From: Tumebacillus amylolyticus
GTDB taxonomy: Bacteria; Bacillota; Bacilli; Tumebacillales; Tumebacillaceae
Assembly: GCF_016722965.1 (NCBI RefSeq)
Contig: NZ_JAEQNB010000001.1
Coordinates: forward strand, 372,001 to 436,000
Length of the DNA: 64,000 nucleotides
Direction of reading: 5' to 3'
In this document: one piece after another, positions 17,439-25,853 of the stretch
Layout: every line of letters begins with the position of its first letter
Position numbering within the stretch: the first letter of the stretch is position 1
The notes under the pieces: model-generated
What the model was told of the DNA's origin: nothing
What the model saw: the letters and a program-made list of their open reading frames with translations, nothing else
Database searches by the model: none
Position numbers and translations under genes: made by a program

Positions 17439-18389
17439 ATGGCTCAACTTCAAGCGGTACCGAATCGTGAACAGAACGAATACTACGTAGAGCGTCTGCA
17501 ACAGTTGAAAAAAGAGCGCAACGCGATCATCCTCGCGCATTACTACATGCGTCCGGAAGTCCAAGCGGTTGCCGATTATATCGGGGATTCGTTTGGTCTC
17601 TCGCAGAAAGCCCGTGACACCGATGCGGACGTCATTCTTTTTTGTGGCGTACATTTCATGGCGGAGAGCGCCAAGATTCTCAATCCAGATAAAATTGTCC
17701 TCATGCCGGATGAACGTTCCGGTTGCCCGATGGCCGACATGGTCACCGGCGAAGGACTGCGCAAGCTGAAAGCGGAACACCCGAACGCCAAGGTTGTCGC
17801 CTATGTCAACACCTCGGCTGACGTCAAAGCGGAGACCGACATCTGCTGCACGTCGTCGAACGCTTTGAAAGTCATCGAATCGGTCGACACCGACGAGATC
17901 ATCTGGGTGCCGGACAAGAACCTCGGGCACTATGTCTCGCAGTTCACCGACAAGAAAATGATCATCTGGCAGGGCTACTGCAACACCCACGACCTGCTGA
18001 CGCCGGAGGAAGTGCTGGAACTCAAGCGCCAGTACCCGAATGCGCCGATCGTCGTCCACCCGGAGTGCCGTCCGGAAGTCGTCGCACTGGGCGACTACGT
18101 GGGCTCCACCACCGGCATCCTCAAATACTGCCGTGAATCGAACTTCGAAGACTATATCGTGGCAACCGAAGAGGGCGTCCGCTACATGCTTGAGAAGGAC
18201 TCCCCGGAGAAAACCTTCCACTTCGCGTCCCGCTTCATGGTTTGCCCGAACATGAAAGTTCACAACGTCAAGAAAATGGTCCGCGCGCTGGAAACGATGC
18301 AACCGCAGATCCATGTCGATCCGGAAGTGGCGGCCAAAGCGAAGCGTTCGCTCGATGCGATGCTCGCGGTCGTTCCGGAGAAAGCATAA
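17439..18389 (+). CDS. nadA: quinolinate synthase A
   Basis: 316 residues. [4Fe-4S] cluster ligands can be proposed at Cys96 (GCPMAD), Cys210 (HPECRPE) and Cys269 (VCPNMK), which fit the NadA pattern; FCGVHFMAESAKILNP is another family motif. NadA condenses iminoaspartate from NadB with dihydroxyacetone phosphate to quinolinate in the cytoplasm. GAAGGGGG precedes ATG 17439. The gene leads the nadA-nadB-nadC unit; in B. subtilis the order is nadB-divergent or nadB-nadC-nadA, so the arrangement differs. The region lies directly behind the promoter with the tandem TTCGACA repeats. Confidence 0.95.
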   Translation: MAQLQAVPNREQNEYYVERLQQLKKERNAIILAHYYMRPEVQAVADYIGDSFGLSQKARDTDADVILFCGVHFMAESAKILNPDKIVLMPDERSGCPMADMVTGEGLRKLKAEHPNAKVVAYVNTSADVKAETDICCTSSNALKVIESVDTDEIIWVPDKNLGHYVSQFTDKKMIIWQGYCNTHDLLTPEEVLELKRQYPNAPIVVHPECRPEVVALGDYVGSTTGILKYCRESNFEDYIVATEEGVRYMLEKDSPEKTFHFASRFMVCPNMKVHNVKKMVRALETMQPQIHVDPEVAAKAKRSLDAMLAVVPEKA

Positions 18390-18425
18390 CCTCATACTTG
18401 CTTGATCGGTGAAGGAGATCAGACG

Positions 18426-20036
18426 ATGTTTGCGAGATTCATTGCCAATTTCACTCCGGAGCAGGCGACGGTTCATGACACCGAAGTCATCGTCGTCGGC
18501 ACGGGGATTGCAGGGCTGTACACCGCTCTGAAAATCGCGGAGTACGCAGACGTCGTGATCCTGTGCAAGAAAGGTCTCACCGAGAGCAATACCAACCGGG
18601 CACAAGGGGGAATCGCTGCGGCCATCGCCGAGGGCGATTCCCCTGACTTGCATCGGGAAGACACGTTGATGGCCGGTGCGGGACTGAACTCGCTCACGGC
18701 TGTCGACGTGCTCGTTCACGACGGCCCGGACTTGGTGGAAGACCTGATCCAGTTGGGCACGCAATTTGACAAGGAAGGCGAAGACGACCACCTCGCACTC
18801 ACCAAGGAGGGGGCGCACTCCCGCCGTCGAATTCTGCATGCCAACGGAGATGCTACAGGAGCGGAGATCGTCCGCGCTCTGGCAGCCCAAGTGCGCCAGA
18901 ACCCGCGCATTACTGTGATCGAAAACGCATTCGCCATCGATTTGATTACGGCGGAGAACGGCTCTTGCAAAGGACTGCTCTACGAACACGAGGGAGCCTT
19001 GCGTTACATACGGTCAAAAGCGACCGTCCTCGCCACCGGCGGCGCCGGTCGGATGTACCGCTACACCACGAACCCCGACGTCACGACGGCAGACGGGTTT
19101 GCCATGGCGTACCGGGCAGGCGCTCAATTGCAGGACCTTGAATTTATCCAGTTCCATCCGACGGTCCTCGTCTATCCGGGAGCGCCGCGCTTCTTGATTT
19201 CAGAAGCGGTGCGCGGAGAGGGCGCCGTCTTGCGCAACGCCGCGGGCGAGCGCTTCATGCCGGCCTATCATGCATTGGAAGAACTGGCTCCGCGCGACAT
19301 CGTGGCTCGTGCCATCGTCTCGGAGATCGAGAAAACCAAATCGACCTACGTCTACCTCGACATCACGCACCAGCCGCCGGAATTGATCAAGTCGCGCTTT
19401 CCGACGATCTATGCGTTTTGCTTGAGTTACGGACTCGACATGACGACCGACTGGATTCCGGTGGCACCGGCCCAGCATTACGTCATGGGCGGGGTCAAGA
19501 CCGACCTCTACGGCGAGACCAACGTCCGCCGATTGTTCGCATGCGGCGAGGTCTCTTGCACCGGCGTTCACGGAGCGAACCGCTTGGCGTCCAACTCGCT
19601 GTCGGAAGCCATCGTATTCGGCAAGCGGATTGCCGAGCGCGTGCAAGCCTTTTTGGACGAGCCGTGCGAGCATATCGGGTTGCCGACCGTTCCGACGCGC
19701 TACCCAAGCCCGGTGGAGATGATCGAAGACCGCAAACTGCATCTGCAAAAAGTGATGGTCCGCTATGTCGGCGTCAAACGCACCAAGGAATCGTTGGAGC
19801 GGGCGCTTGCCGAGATGGGCCGTCTGGCGCCGATGTTGTCGCATGCCTACAGCAAGCCGTCCGAGTGGGAGTTCATCAACTTGTTGACGGCCGCGATGCT
19901 GACGGCACAAGCGGCTCTGTTGCGCGAAGAATCTCGGGGCGGGCATTATCGCAACGACTTCCCGAAACAAGATGAGCAATGGTTGAAGCACATCGTATTC
20001 CAACATGGGATCGGTGTCATTGAAGAGGGGTGCTAA
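18426..20036 (+). CDS. nadB: L-aspartate oxidase
   Basis: 536 residues from ATG 18426, set by GAAGGAGA 7 bases upstream (an in-frame TTG at 18402 lies before that site). The dinucleotide-binding start VVGTGIAGLYTALKIAEYADV binds FAD, followed by TESNTNRAQGGIAAA, typical of the succinate dehydrogenase/fumarate reductase flavoprotein family; HYVMGGVKTD and GEVSCTGVHGANRLASNSL are NadB/SdhA signatures. It oxidises L-aspartate to iminoaspartate, the first step of de novo NAD synthesis. It lies between nadA and nadC; the nadC start is 3 bases after its stop, indicating coupling. Confidence 0.96.
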   Translation: MFARFIANFTPEQATVHDTEVIVVGTGIAGLYTALKIAEYADVVILCKKGLTESNTNRAQGGIAAAIAEGDSPDLHREDTLMAGAGLNSLTAVDVLVHDGPDLVEDLIQLGTQFDKEGEDDHLALTKEGAHSRRRILHANGDATGAEIVRALAAQVRQNPRITVIENAFAIDLITAENGSCKGLLYEHEGALRYIRSKATVLATGGAGRMYRYTTNPDVTTADGFAMAYRAGAQLQDLEFIQFHPTVLVYPGAPRFLISEAVRGEGAVLRNAAGERFMPAYHALEELAPRDIVARAIVSEIEKTKSTYVYLDITHQPPELIKSRFPTIYAFCLSYGLDMTTDWIPVAPAQHYVMGGVKTDLYGETNVRRLFACGEVSCTGVHGANRLASNSLSEAIVFGKRIAERVQAFLDEPCEHIGLPTVPTRYPSPVEMIEDRKLHLQKVMVRYVGVKRTKESLERALAEMGRLAPMLSHAYSKPSEWEFINLLTAAMLTAQAALLREESRGGHYRNDFPKQDEQWLKHIVFQHGIGVIEEGC

Positions 20037-20039
20037 CGA

Positions 20040-20882
20040 ATGAAGTTGGATCTACATTCCATCGAAACCATCGTGCGCAACGCACTGACTGAGGACATCG
20101 GGTTTGGCGATATCACCACCAACTCGATCGTACCGACGGAAAAGCAAGGCGTGGGGCAACTCGTGACCAAGGAACCGGGCATCATCGCCGGTCTTGACGT
20201 AGCCGAGTTGACGTTCCGTCTCGTTGATCCGACTTTGACCATCGTCCGTCATGCAGCGGACGGCGACCAAGTGCCCAAGGGCCAATTGTTGATGGAAGTG
20301 ACCGGGTCGGCGCGTTCGATTCTGACCGGGGAGCGTGTGGCGCTGAACTTCCTGCAGCGAATGTCCGGCATCGCGACTCGCACCTCGAAGTTCGTCGAGC
20401 TCGTGCGCTACTACAACGCCAAGATCGTCGATACCCGCAAGACCACGCCGGGCCTGCGCGTGCTGGAGAAGCACGCCGTCGTCGTCGGTGGCGGACGCAA
20501 CCACCGCTTCGGGCTGTTTGACGCGGTGTTGATCAAGGACAACCACATCGAGATCGCAGGCGGAGTCAAGCAAGCGATCATCGCGGCACGCCACCAGATT
20601 CCGCACACCATGCGCGTGGAAGTGGAAGTCGAGAACATGGAACAGATCGACGAAGCGCTGGAAGTCAAAGCGGACATCATCATGCTCGACAACATGACGC
20701 CGGAACAAATGGACGTAGCTGTCGAGAAGATTGCGGGCCGTGCGCTTGTGGAAGCGTCGGGCGGTGTCACCGAAGAGACCATCGTAGAAATCGCCAAGAC
20801 CGGCGTGGACTACATCTCCATCGGCGCGCTGACCCACTCGATTAAGTCGCTCGACATCTCCTTGGATATCGAAGCGAAGTAA
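20040..20882 (+). CDS. nadC: nicotinate-nucleotide pyrophosphorylase (quinolinate phosphoribosyltransferase)
   Basis: 280 residues, normal length. [26 protein letters not shown] holds the basic residues that bind quinolinate and PRPP; KDNHI, VEVEVEN, IMLDNM and EASGGV mark the barrel strands. It converts quinolinate and PRPP to nicotinate mononucleotide with CO2 release. A GAGGGGTG site lies within the end of nadB. It completes the nadABC operon and is followed 13 bases later by coaX. Confidence 0.96.
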   Translation: MKLDLHSIETIVRNALTEDIGFGDITTNSIVPTEKQGVGQLVTKEPGIIAGLDVAELTFRLVDPTLTIVRHAADGDQVPKGQLLMEVTGSARSILTGERVALNFLQRMSGIATRTSKFVELVRYYNAKIVDTRKTTPGLRVLEKHAVVVGGGRNHRFGLFDAVLIKDNHIEIAGGVKQAIIAARHQIPHTMRVEVEVENMEQIDEALEVKADIIMLDNMTPEQMDVAVEKIAGRALVEASGGVTEETIVEIAKTGVDYISIGALTHSIKSLDISLDIEAK

Positions 20883-20895
20883 GGAGTCTACTCGG

Positions 20896-21675
20896 ATGAT
20901 TCTCGTATTGGATGTAGGCAACACCAACATCACCCTCGGGGTGTTCAAGGACCGAGAGTTGCTCGTCCACTGGCGCATCGCGACCATCCGCGAACGCACC
21001 GAGGACGAGATGGGCATCTTGATCAAAAACCTGTTCGCAGACCGCGGCTTCAACCATGAGGACATCGAAGGCGTCGCGATCTCGTCTGTCGTACCGCCGC
21101 TGATGTTCGCATTGGAGCGCATGTCGATCAAATACTTCGGCCACAAGCCGATCACCGTCGGGCCGGGCGTCAAAACCGGCCTGAACATCAAGTACGAAAA
21201 CCCGCGTGAAGTCGGAGCCGACCGCATCGTCAACGCCGTTGCTGCACTGGAAAAGTACGGCGCGCCGCTGATCATCGTCGATTTCGGCACGGCGACCACC
21301 TTCTGCGTTCTCAATGAAAAGGGCGACTACATGGGCGGCGTTGTCGCACCGGGGATCGGGATCTCCACGGAGGCTCTGTACAACAAAGCGGCGAAACTCC
21401 CGCGCATCGAGATCGCGCGTCCGCCGAGCGTCGTCGGGCGCAACACCGTCACGTCGATGCAGTCGGGCGTCCTCTACGGGTTCACCGGCCAAGTCGACGG
21501 CATCGTCGGGCGCATCAAAAAGGAATTCAACTTGCCTTTCAAAGTCGTCGCCACCGGCGGCCTGTCAGGTCTGATCGCAGCAGAATCCTATGAGATCGAG
21601 ATCAAGGACGACGACCTGACGTTGGACGGATTGCGCATCATCTGGGACATGAACCAAGAGAAAGGGGTTTCGTAA
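20896..21675 (+). CDS. coaX: type III pantothenate kinase
   Basis: 259 residues. DVGNTN (residues 6-11) is the phosphate-1 motif of the ASKHA fold; [11 protein letters not shown] and DFGTATTF supply further nucleotide and catalytic contacts (Asp in GADR). The enzyme phosphorylates pantothenate at the start of coenzyme A synthesis, without feedback inhibition by CoA, and usually needs a monovalent cation. TAAGGAGT overlaps the nadC stop and sets ATG 20896. In Bacilli coaX normally follows ftsH; here the HD-GYP, fhs and nad genes lie between. Confidence 0.96.
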   Translation: MILVLDVGNTNITLGVFKDRELLVHWRIATIRERTEDEMGILIKNLFADRGFNHEDIEGVAISSVVPPLMFALERMSIKYFGHKPITVGPGVKTGLNIKYENPREVGADRIVNAVAALEKYGAPLIIVDFGTATTFCVLNEKGDYMGGVVAPGIGISTEALYNKAAKLPRIEIARPPSVVGRNTVTSMQSGVLYGFTGQVDGIVGRIKKEFNLPFKVVATGGLSGLIAAESYEIEIKDDDLTLDGLRIIWDMNQEKGVS

Positions 21676-21676
21676 C

Positions 21677-22171
21677 ATGGCAGTAAGACCTGTAGTGCTG
21701 GAGGGCGAACCGGTCCTGCGCCAAGTGGCGGACGAGGTTCAGAACATTGACCGCGAAATCCACAAACTTCTCGACGACATGGCAGACACCATGTACGAAT
21801 ACCACGGGATCGGCCTCGCCGCCCCGCAAGTCGGCGTACCGCTTCGTGTGATCGTCGTCGATTACGGCGACGAGTACGGCGGTCTGATCGAGATGATCAA
21901 CCCCGTCATCACCGAAAAAAGCGGCTCGGTCGTCGACGTCGAAGGGTGCCTCTCCATCCCCGGACTGCGCGGCCACGTCGAGCGCTTCGACAAACTGACG
22001 ATCCGCTTCAAGCAACGGGACGGCGAGACCTACGAGATGAAACCCGAAGGCTACTTCGCGCGCGTTTTCCAGCACGAAATCGACCATCTCGACGGCATCT
22101 TGTACACAGACAAAGCCATCGACACCTTCCCGGTTGACGAAAGTGAACAAATCCCGGAAGACGAACAATAA
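21677..22171 (+). CDS. def: peptide deformylase
   Basis: 164 residues with the three deformylase motifs: GIGLAAPQVG, EGCLSIPG (Cys metal ligand) and HEIDH (~residues 134-138, two His ligands and catalytic Glu). It removes the formyl group from nascent proteins. The ATG at 21677 is 1 base after the coaX stop, with AAAGGGG inside the end of coaX. Its partner gene in Bacilli is often fmt, which is not here; it sits at the end of the nad-coaX run, before a terminator. Fmt uses 10-formyl-THF made by Fhs encoded nearby, a possible functional link. Confidence 0.95.
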   Translation: MAVRPVVLEGEPVLRQVADEVQNIDREIHKLLDDMADTMYEYHGIGLAAPQVGVPLRVIVVDYGDEYGGLIEMINPVITEKSGSVVDVEGCLSIPGLRGHVERFDKLTIRFKQRDGETYEMKPEGYFARVFQHEIDHLDGILYTDKAIDTFPVDESEQIPEDEQ

Positions 22172-22225
22172 GGTACATTTGCAGAAATTGTCTGGCAAAA
22201 ACGCCCTGTGTGCTATAAACTAGTG

Positions 22226-22258
22226 AAAAAGCCCCTGCTTGTAGGCAGGGCTTTTTTT
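22226..22258 (+). terminator. rho-independent terminator after def
   Basis: AAAAAGCCCCTGC and GCAGGGCTTTTTTT pair with a single bulge around a 6-base loop. Confidence 0.85.
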
Positions 22259-22287
22259 CTGCAGCATACAGGGGGAGTTGAGCAGCA

Positions 22288-22467
22288 TTGTCGGACAAAC
22301 ACTTGGAAGACACGGTCAGCAAAGTGGTCTCGTTGATGGAACGCATGCTCGACCTGCAAGACCGCATGGTGAAGCAGATGGAGACGGTCACGGCCCAAGT
22401 CGAAGAATTGCAAGTGCGTCTCGACGAAATTGCGCCGATTGCACCCAAGAGCAACCGCCTGAATTGA
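22288..22467 (+). CDS. 59-residue predicted coiled-coil protein of unknown function
   Basis: A short frame that starts TTG at 22288 and ends TGA at 22465-22467, preceded by GGGGGAG (22271-22277). The product runs from MSDKHLEDTVSKVV to a basic, Pro-containing tail (APIAPKSNRLN). Its middle has heptad-like spacing of Leu/Val/Met (VSLMERMLDLQDRM, VTAQVEELQVRL), so a single amphipathic coiled coil is likely. No enzyme motif, signal peptide or membrane segment is seen. It stands alone between the def terminator and the lacI-type promoter; codon choice is like that of its neighbours, which supports it being real. Function not recognised. Confidence 0.6.
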   Translation: MSDKHLEDTVSKVVSLMERMLDLQDRMVKQMETVTAQVEELQVRLDEIAPIAPKSNRLN

Positions 22468-22535
22468 ACAGGTATCCGCACGTCGAAAAATTTTGGTTGC
22501 CAGACTTTTTTGCCGTGTGGTAACCTACTGGTAGA

Positions 22536-22578
22536 TATCGAAAACGTTTTCGATACTACATCTAGAAAGCGTTTTCGG
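22536..22578 (+). promoter_or_regulatory. two LacI-family operators before the regulator gene
   Basis: A perfect palindrome with core CGAAAACGTTTTCG extends over 22536-22555, and a second GAAAGCGTTTTC is at 22565-22576, just before the ribosome site. The same element recurs four times before the debranching-enzyme gene, so this is most likely autoregulation by the LacI-type protein encoded next. Confidence 0.8.
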
Positions 22579-22589
22579 AGGTGGGAGAA

Positions 22590-23624
22590 GTGGGTCCAAC
22601 AATCAAGGATGTAGCGAAGGAAGCCGGCGTTTCCATTACGACGGTCTCCCGCGTGCTCAACCAATATTCGGACGTCAATCCGAAGACTCGCACCAAAGTT
22701 TTGAAGGTGGTCGAACAACTCGGCTATCAGCCGAACTCGGTCGCCAGGTCGTTGGTGATGAAGCGCACGCAAACCGTCGGCTTGGTCGTTTCCGACCTCT
22801 CGCGTTCCCGCAACGGCCATCACTTCATGTTCGATGTCCTCTGCGGCATCAACGACCGCGTGCAGGAACTGGGCTATGATCTGGTTCTGTTCTCCACCTC
22901 GACCACCGCGCAGAAGAAAACACCCTATATGGACTTTGTTCGTCAGCGCCGCGTTGACGGTGTGCTGATGATGGGGATTCGCCTCGACGACCCGTATACA
23001 CACGAAGTGGTGGAAGCCAGCGTCCCGAGCGTTTTGATCGACGTGCCGTTGGTTTCGGACACCTGCTCCTATGTCACCACCGACAACGTGGCAGGCGCCA
23101 CGATGGCGATTCAACATCTCGTGGAATTGGGACATCGCCGAATCGGCTTCGTCAACGGCCACGCCCAAGCTGCCGTTTCCAAGGAACGCTTGCAGGGGTA
23201 CCGGATGGCGCTCGAAGAGGCGGGAATTGCGTACGACCCCGAGCTCGTCTACTACGGCAACTTCGAACAGCAGGACGGTGCCACCGGCGTTGCAGAGCTG
23301 ATGGAGAAATTCGAGGACCTGTCCGCCGTATTCTTCGCCTCTGACCTGATGGCGTTGGGCGGAATCAAATACTTGCAGAGTCTCCAACTTCGCGTCCCGG
23401 AGCGCATGTCGATCGTCGGCTATGACGACATCGAGTTGGCCGCCATGATGCAACCGATGCTGACCACCGTGCGCCAGACGCGCTACGAGATGGGACAATC
23501 GGCTGCCGAGACCTTGATTCGGATGCTGGAACAGAACGAAAAGGGACGGGGCATCGTCTTGCCGCCGGAACTTGTCGTCCGCGAGACAACTTCGAAGCAT
23601 GGAGTGAACCTTTCACACATATAA
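22590..23624 (+). CDS. LacI-family transcriptional regulator of the maltodextrin cluster
   Basis: 344 residues from GTG 22590 (GGAGGT 7 bases upstream; the GTG at 22581 is inside that site). The helix-turn-helix is at the N-terminus (TIKDVAKEAGVSITTVSRVLN), followed by the hinge helix SVARSL and a periplasmic-binding-protein-like effector domain (VGLVVSDL, RRVDGVLMMG, HRRIGFVNG, VFFASDLMALGG, SIVGYDDIELA). It most likely senses maltose or a related sugar and represses the downstream genes. Operators with core CGAAAACGTTTTCG lie on both sides of the gene. The binding-domain specificity cannot be read directly; CcpA is unlikely because the gene is local to the cluster. Confidence 0.93.
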   Translation: MGPTIKDVAKEAGVSITTVSRVLNQYSDVNPKTRTKVLKVVEQLGYQPNSVARSLVMKRTQTVGLVVSDLSRSRNGHHFMFDVLCGINDRVQELGYDLVLFSTSTTAQKKTPYMDFVRQRRVDGVLMMGIRLDDPYTHEVVEASVPSVLIDVPLVSDTCSYVTTDNVAGATMAIQHLVELGHRRIGFVNGHAQAAVSKERLQGYRMALEEAGIAYDPELVYYGNFEQQDGATGVAELMEKFEDLSAVFFASDLMALGGIKYLQSLQLRVPERMSIVGYDDIELAAMMQPMLTTVRQTRYEMGQSAAETLIRMLEQNEKGRGIVLPPELVVRETTSKHGVNLSHI

Positions 23625-23638
23625 GAGATAGAGAGAGA

Positions 23639-23714
23639 CCGAAAACGTTTCCGACCAGTTGGAACCGTTTTCTATTTAGAGTTTGTCGAAAACGTTTTCG
23701 GAAAACGCTTTCGG
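23639..23714 (+). promoter_or_regulatory. cluster of four LacI-type operators before the debranching-enzyme gene
   Basis: Copies at 23639-23653 (CCGAAAACGTTTCCG), 23661-23672 (weak, GGAACCGTTTTC), 23687-23700 (perfect CGAAAACGTTTTCG) and 23700-23714 (GGAAAACGCTTTCGG). They fill the 111 bases between the regulator and the next gene, so they probably overlap its promoter. Confidence 0.8.
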
Positions 23715-23735
23715 TCTCCGGCCAGGAGGAATGAG

Positions 23736-25832
23736 ATGGACTACCAAGTGATCAAAGAGAACGACTTGTTTTTGCTCACCAACAACCGCGGCGATGTACG
23801 GCCGGACGACGACTTGATTCTCGGTCTGTTCACCGACGATACCCGCTTTCTGAGTCGCTTTGATGTACTCGTCGAGAATTTGGAGATGATTCTGCTCTCC
23901 TCCCGCGTCTCGCATGACTTTATCGGCCGCGTCAAACTGACCAACAAGGAACTTGTCGAGAACCACGAAGTCAAAGTCTGGCGCGAATCGATCAATCTCG
24001 AACGCAAGCGATTTATCTCGCAAGGCGTGCTTTACGAGCAGCTGCTTTTCCGAAACTACAACATCCACTCGGTTCCGCTCTCCGTGCGAGTGGACGCCGA
24101 CTCCGATTTTGCGCACATGTTCACAGTGCGCGGCTACGAAGACTCGGCACACGGCGAGTTTCTGCCGGTGGAGTCGCTGACGGACGGAGTCCGTTTTTCC
24201 TACAACGGCAAGGACGGCGTCAAGCGTCGCACTCATTTGCAGGCATCTCCGGCTCCGACCGACATCACGGCAGACGGATCGCTTCGCTTCCTCTTCGAAC
24301 TCGCCCCGCAAGGCACGCACGAAATAATGCTTACCGTCGTGCCTGAGATCGACGGCAAGCAAGGCGTGGTGCAAGACCCGACCCTGGCACTCGCGGAACT
24401 CAAAGCTTCCTACGAAGAGTGGCAGAGTGAGATCACCGAAGTCATCACCGACAACTCCGCTTTCAACGCGCTCTATAAACGCTCGACCCACGACATGTTC
24501 GCGCTCTTGACGAACCTCGGAGACGGACGATTCCCGACGGCGGGAGTCCCGATTTTTGCCGTTCCTTTTGGGCGAGATTCGCTGATCGCCGCGTGGCAGA
24601 TGGCGGCCGTCCATCCGGAGATCATGCGCGGCACGCTCAAGACGATGGCGCGTCACCAAGGTACGAAGATCGACCCGTGGCGCGAGGAGCAACCGGGCAA
24701 GATCTTGCATGAAATTCGCTACGGCGAACTCGCCAACTTAGGCGTCATCCCGCACGCCCCGTACTACGGCTCCATCGACTCCACGCCGCTGTTCCTCGTC
24801 CTCGCAGCCGAGTATTTCGACTGGACGGGAGACGAATCGTTCTTGCGCGAACTGCTTCCGAACCTCGAAGCGGCGCTTGCGTGGATTGATCAATACGGCG
24901 ACCGTGACGGAGACGGTTTTGTCGAGTACTACCAAGAATCGAGTAAGGGCTGTGCCAACCAGAATTGGAAAGACTCCGGCGATTCGATGGTCCACCGCGA
25001 CGGGACGCTGGCCAAGGCCCCGCTTGCTCCGTCTGAAGTGCAAGGCTACGTCTACGATGCCAAACTTCGCCTCGCCCGACTCTTCGAACTCCTCGGACTC
25101 GGGGAAAAAGCAGATCGTCTCCGAAGCTCCGCGTCTCAACTAAAGTCGCAATTTGCCGACGCTTTCTGGATGGAAGACCAACAATACGTCGCAATGGCTC
25201 TCGACGAGAACAAAGCCCACGTCGGCTCCGTCTCGTCCAACCCCGGCCATTGCCTGCTGTCGGGCATCCTCACCGACGACCAAGCTCGAAAAGTCGCAGA
25301 TCGGTTGCTGTCCGACGACCTCTTCACCGGCTACGGCATCCGCACGCTCTCGGCGAGCGAGAAAGCGTTCAACCCGATGAGCTACCACAACGGTTCCATC
25401 TGGCCGCACGACAACTCGCTGATCGTGATGGGGTTGAAAAAATACGGCTTCCACGAACACGCCGACCGCGTTATGGAAGGTTTGATCGACGCCGCCGCAC
25501 ACTTTGCGTACGACCGCCTGCCTGAATTGTTCTGCGGCTACAGTCGAGAGGACGAAGACCCGGTTCCCTACCCGGTCGCTTGCTCTCCGCAAGCCTGGGC
25601 GGCGGGCACCCCGCTGACGTTCGTGCGCGTCATGCTCGGCCTGATGCCAACCGTCGCCGACGGAGTGATTCGCATCTCGCCGTCGCTTCCCAAGGGCTTG
25701 AACACCATGCAAGTTCGCAACCTGCGAGTGGGCAACGGGTCCCTCGACCTGTTGATACAAAAATACAACGACAGTCACACCACTTGGAAAGTGCTTCGAA
25801 ACACCACCGGATTGCAAGTCATCTCCGGCTAA
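23736..25832 (+). CDS. glycogen-debranching-type enzyme (amylo-alpha-1,6-glucosidase)
   Basis: 698 residues. The N-terminal ~200 residues match the GDE N-terminal beta-domain (LTNNRGDVRPDDDLILGLFTDDTRFLS). The C-terminal (alpha/alpha)6 catalytic domain has PFGRDSLIAAWQ, ATPLFLVLAAEYF-like SIDSTPLFLVLAAEYFDWTG and NPMSYHNGSIWPHDNSLI, family signatures with acidic residues at the catalytic positions. Such enzymes cut alpha-1,6 branches of maltodextrins or glycogen-derived oligosaccharides. No signal peptide is present, so it is cytoplasmic. AGGAGGA precedes ATG 23736. It is the first gene behind the operator cluster and begins the import and breakdown operon. Confidence 0.9.
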   Translation: MDYQVIKENDLFLLTNNRGDVRPDDDLILGLFTDDTRFLSRFDVLVENLEMILLSSRVSHDFIGRVKLTNKELVENHEVKVWRESINLERKRFISQGVLYEQLLFRNYNIHSVPLSVRVDADSDFAHMFTVRGYEDSAHGEFLPVESLTDGVRFSYNGKDGVKRRTHLQASPAPTDITADGSLRFLFELAPQGTHEIMLTVVPEIDGKQGVVQDPTLALAELKASYEEWQSEITEVITDNSAFNALYKRSTHDMFALLTNLGDGRFPTAGVPIFAVPFGRDSLIAAWQMAAVHPEIMRGTLKTMARHQGTKIDPWREEQPGKILHEIRYGELANLGVIPHAPYYGSIDSTPLFLVLAAEYFDWTGDESFLRELLPNLEAALAWIDQYGDRDGDGFVEYYQESSKGCANQNWKDSGDSMVHRDGTLAKAPLAPSEVQGYVYDAKLRLARLFELLGLGEKADRLRSSASQLKSQFADAFWMEDQQYVAMALDENKAHVGSVSSNPGHCLLSGILTDDQARKVADRLLSDDLFTGYGIRTLSASEKAFNPMSYHNGSIWPHDNSLIVMGLKKYGFHEHADRVMEGLIDAAAHFAYDRLPELFCGYSREDEDPVPYPVACSPQAWAAGTPLTFVRVMLGLMPTVADGVIRISPSLPKGLNTMQVRNLRVGNGSLDLLIQKYNDSHTTWKVLRNTTGLQVISG

Positions 25833-25853
25833 AAACAAGGGGGAATCACTGCG

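Noticed and set aside
22278-22523. 81-codon frame overlapping the 59-residue coiled-coil ORF
   Set aside because: It opens at a TTG within the ribosome site and gives an Arg/Gly-rich product; the other frame has heptads and better context.
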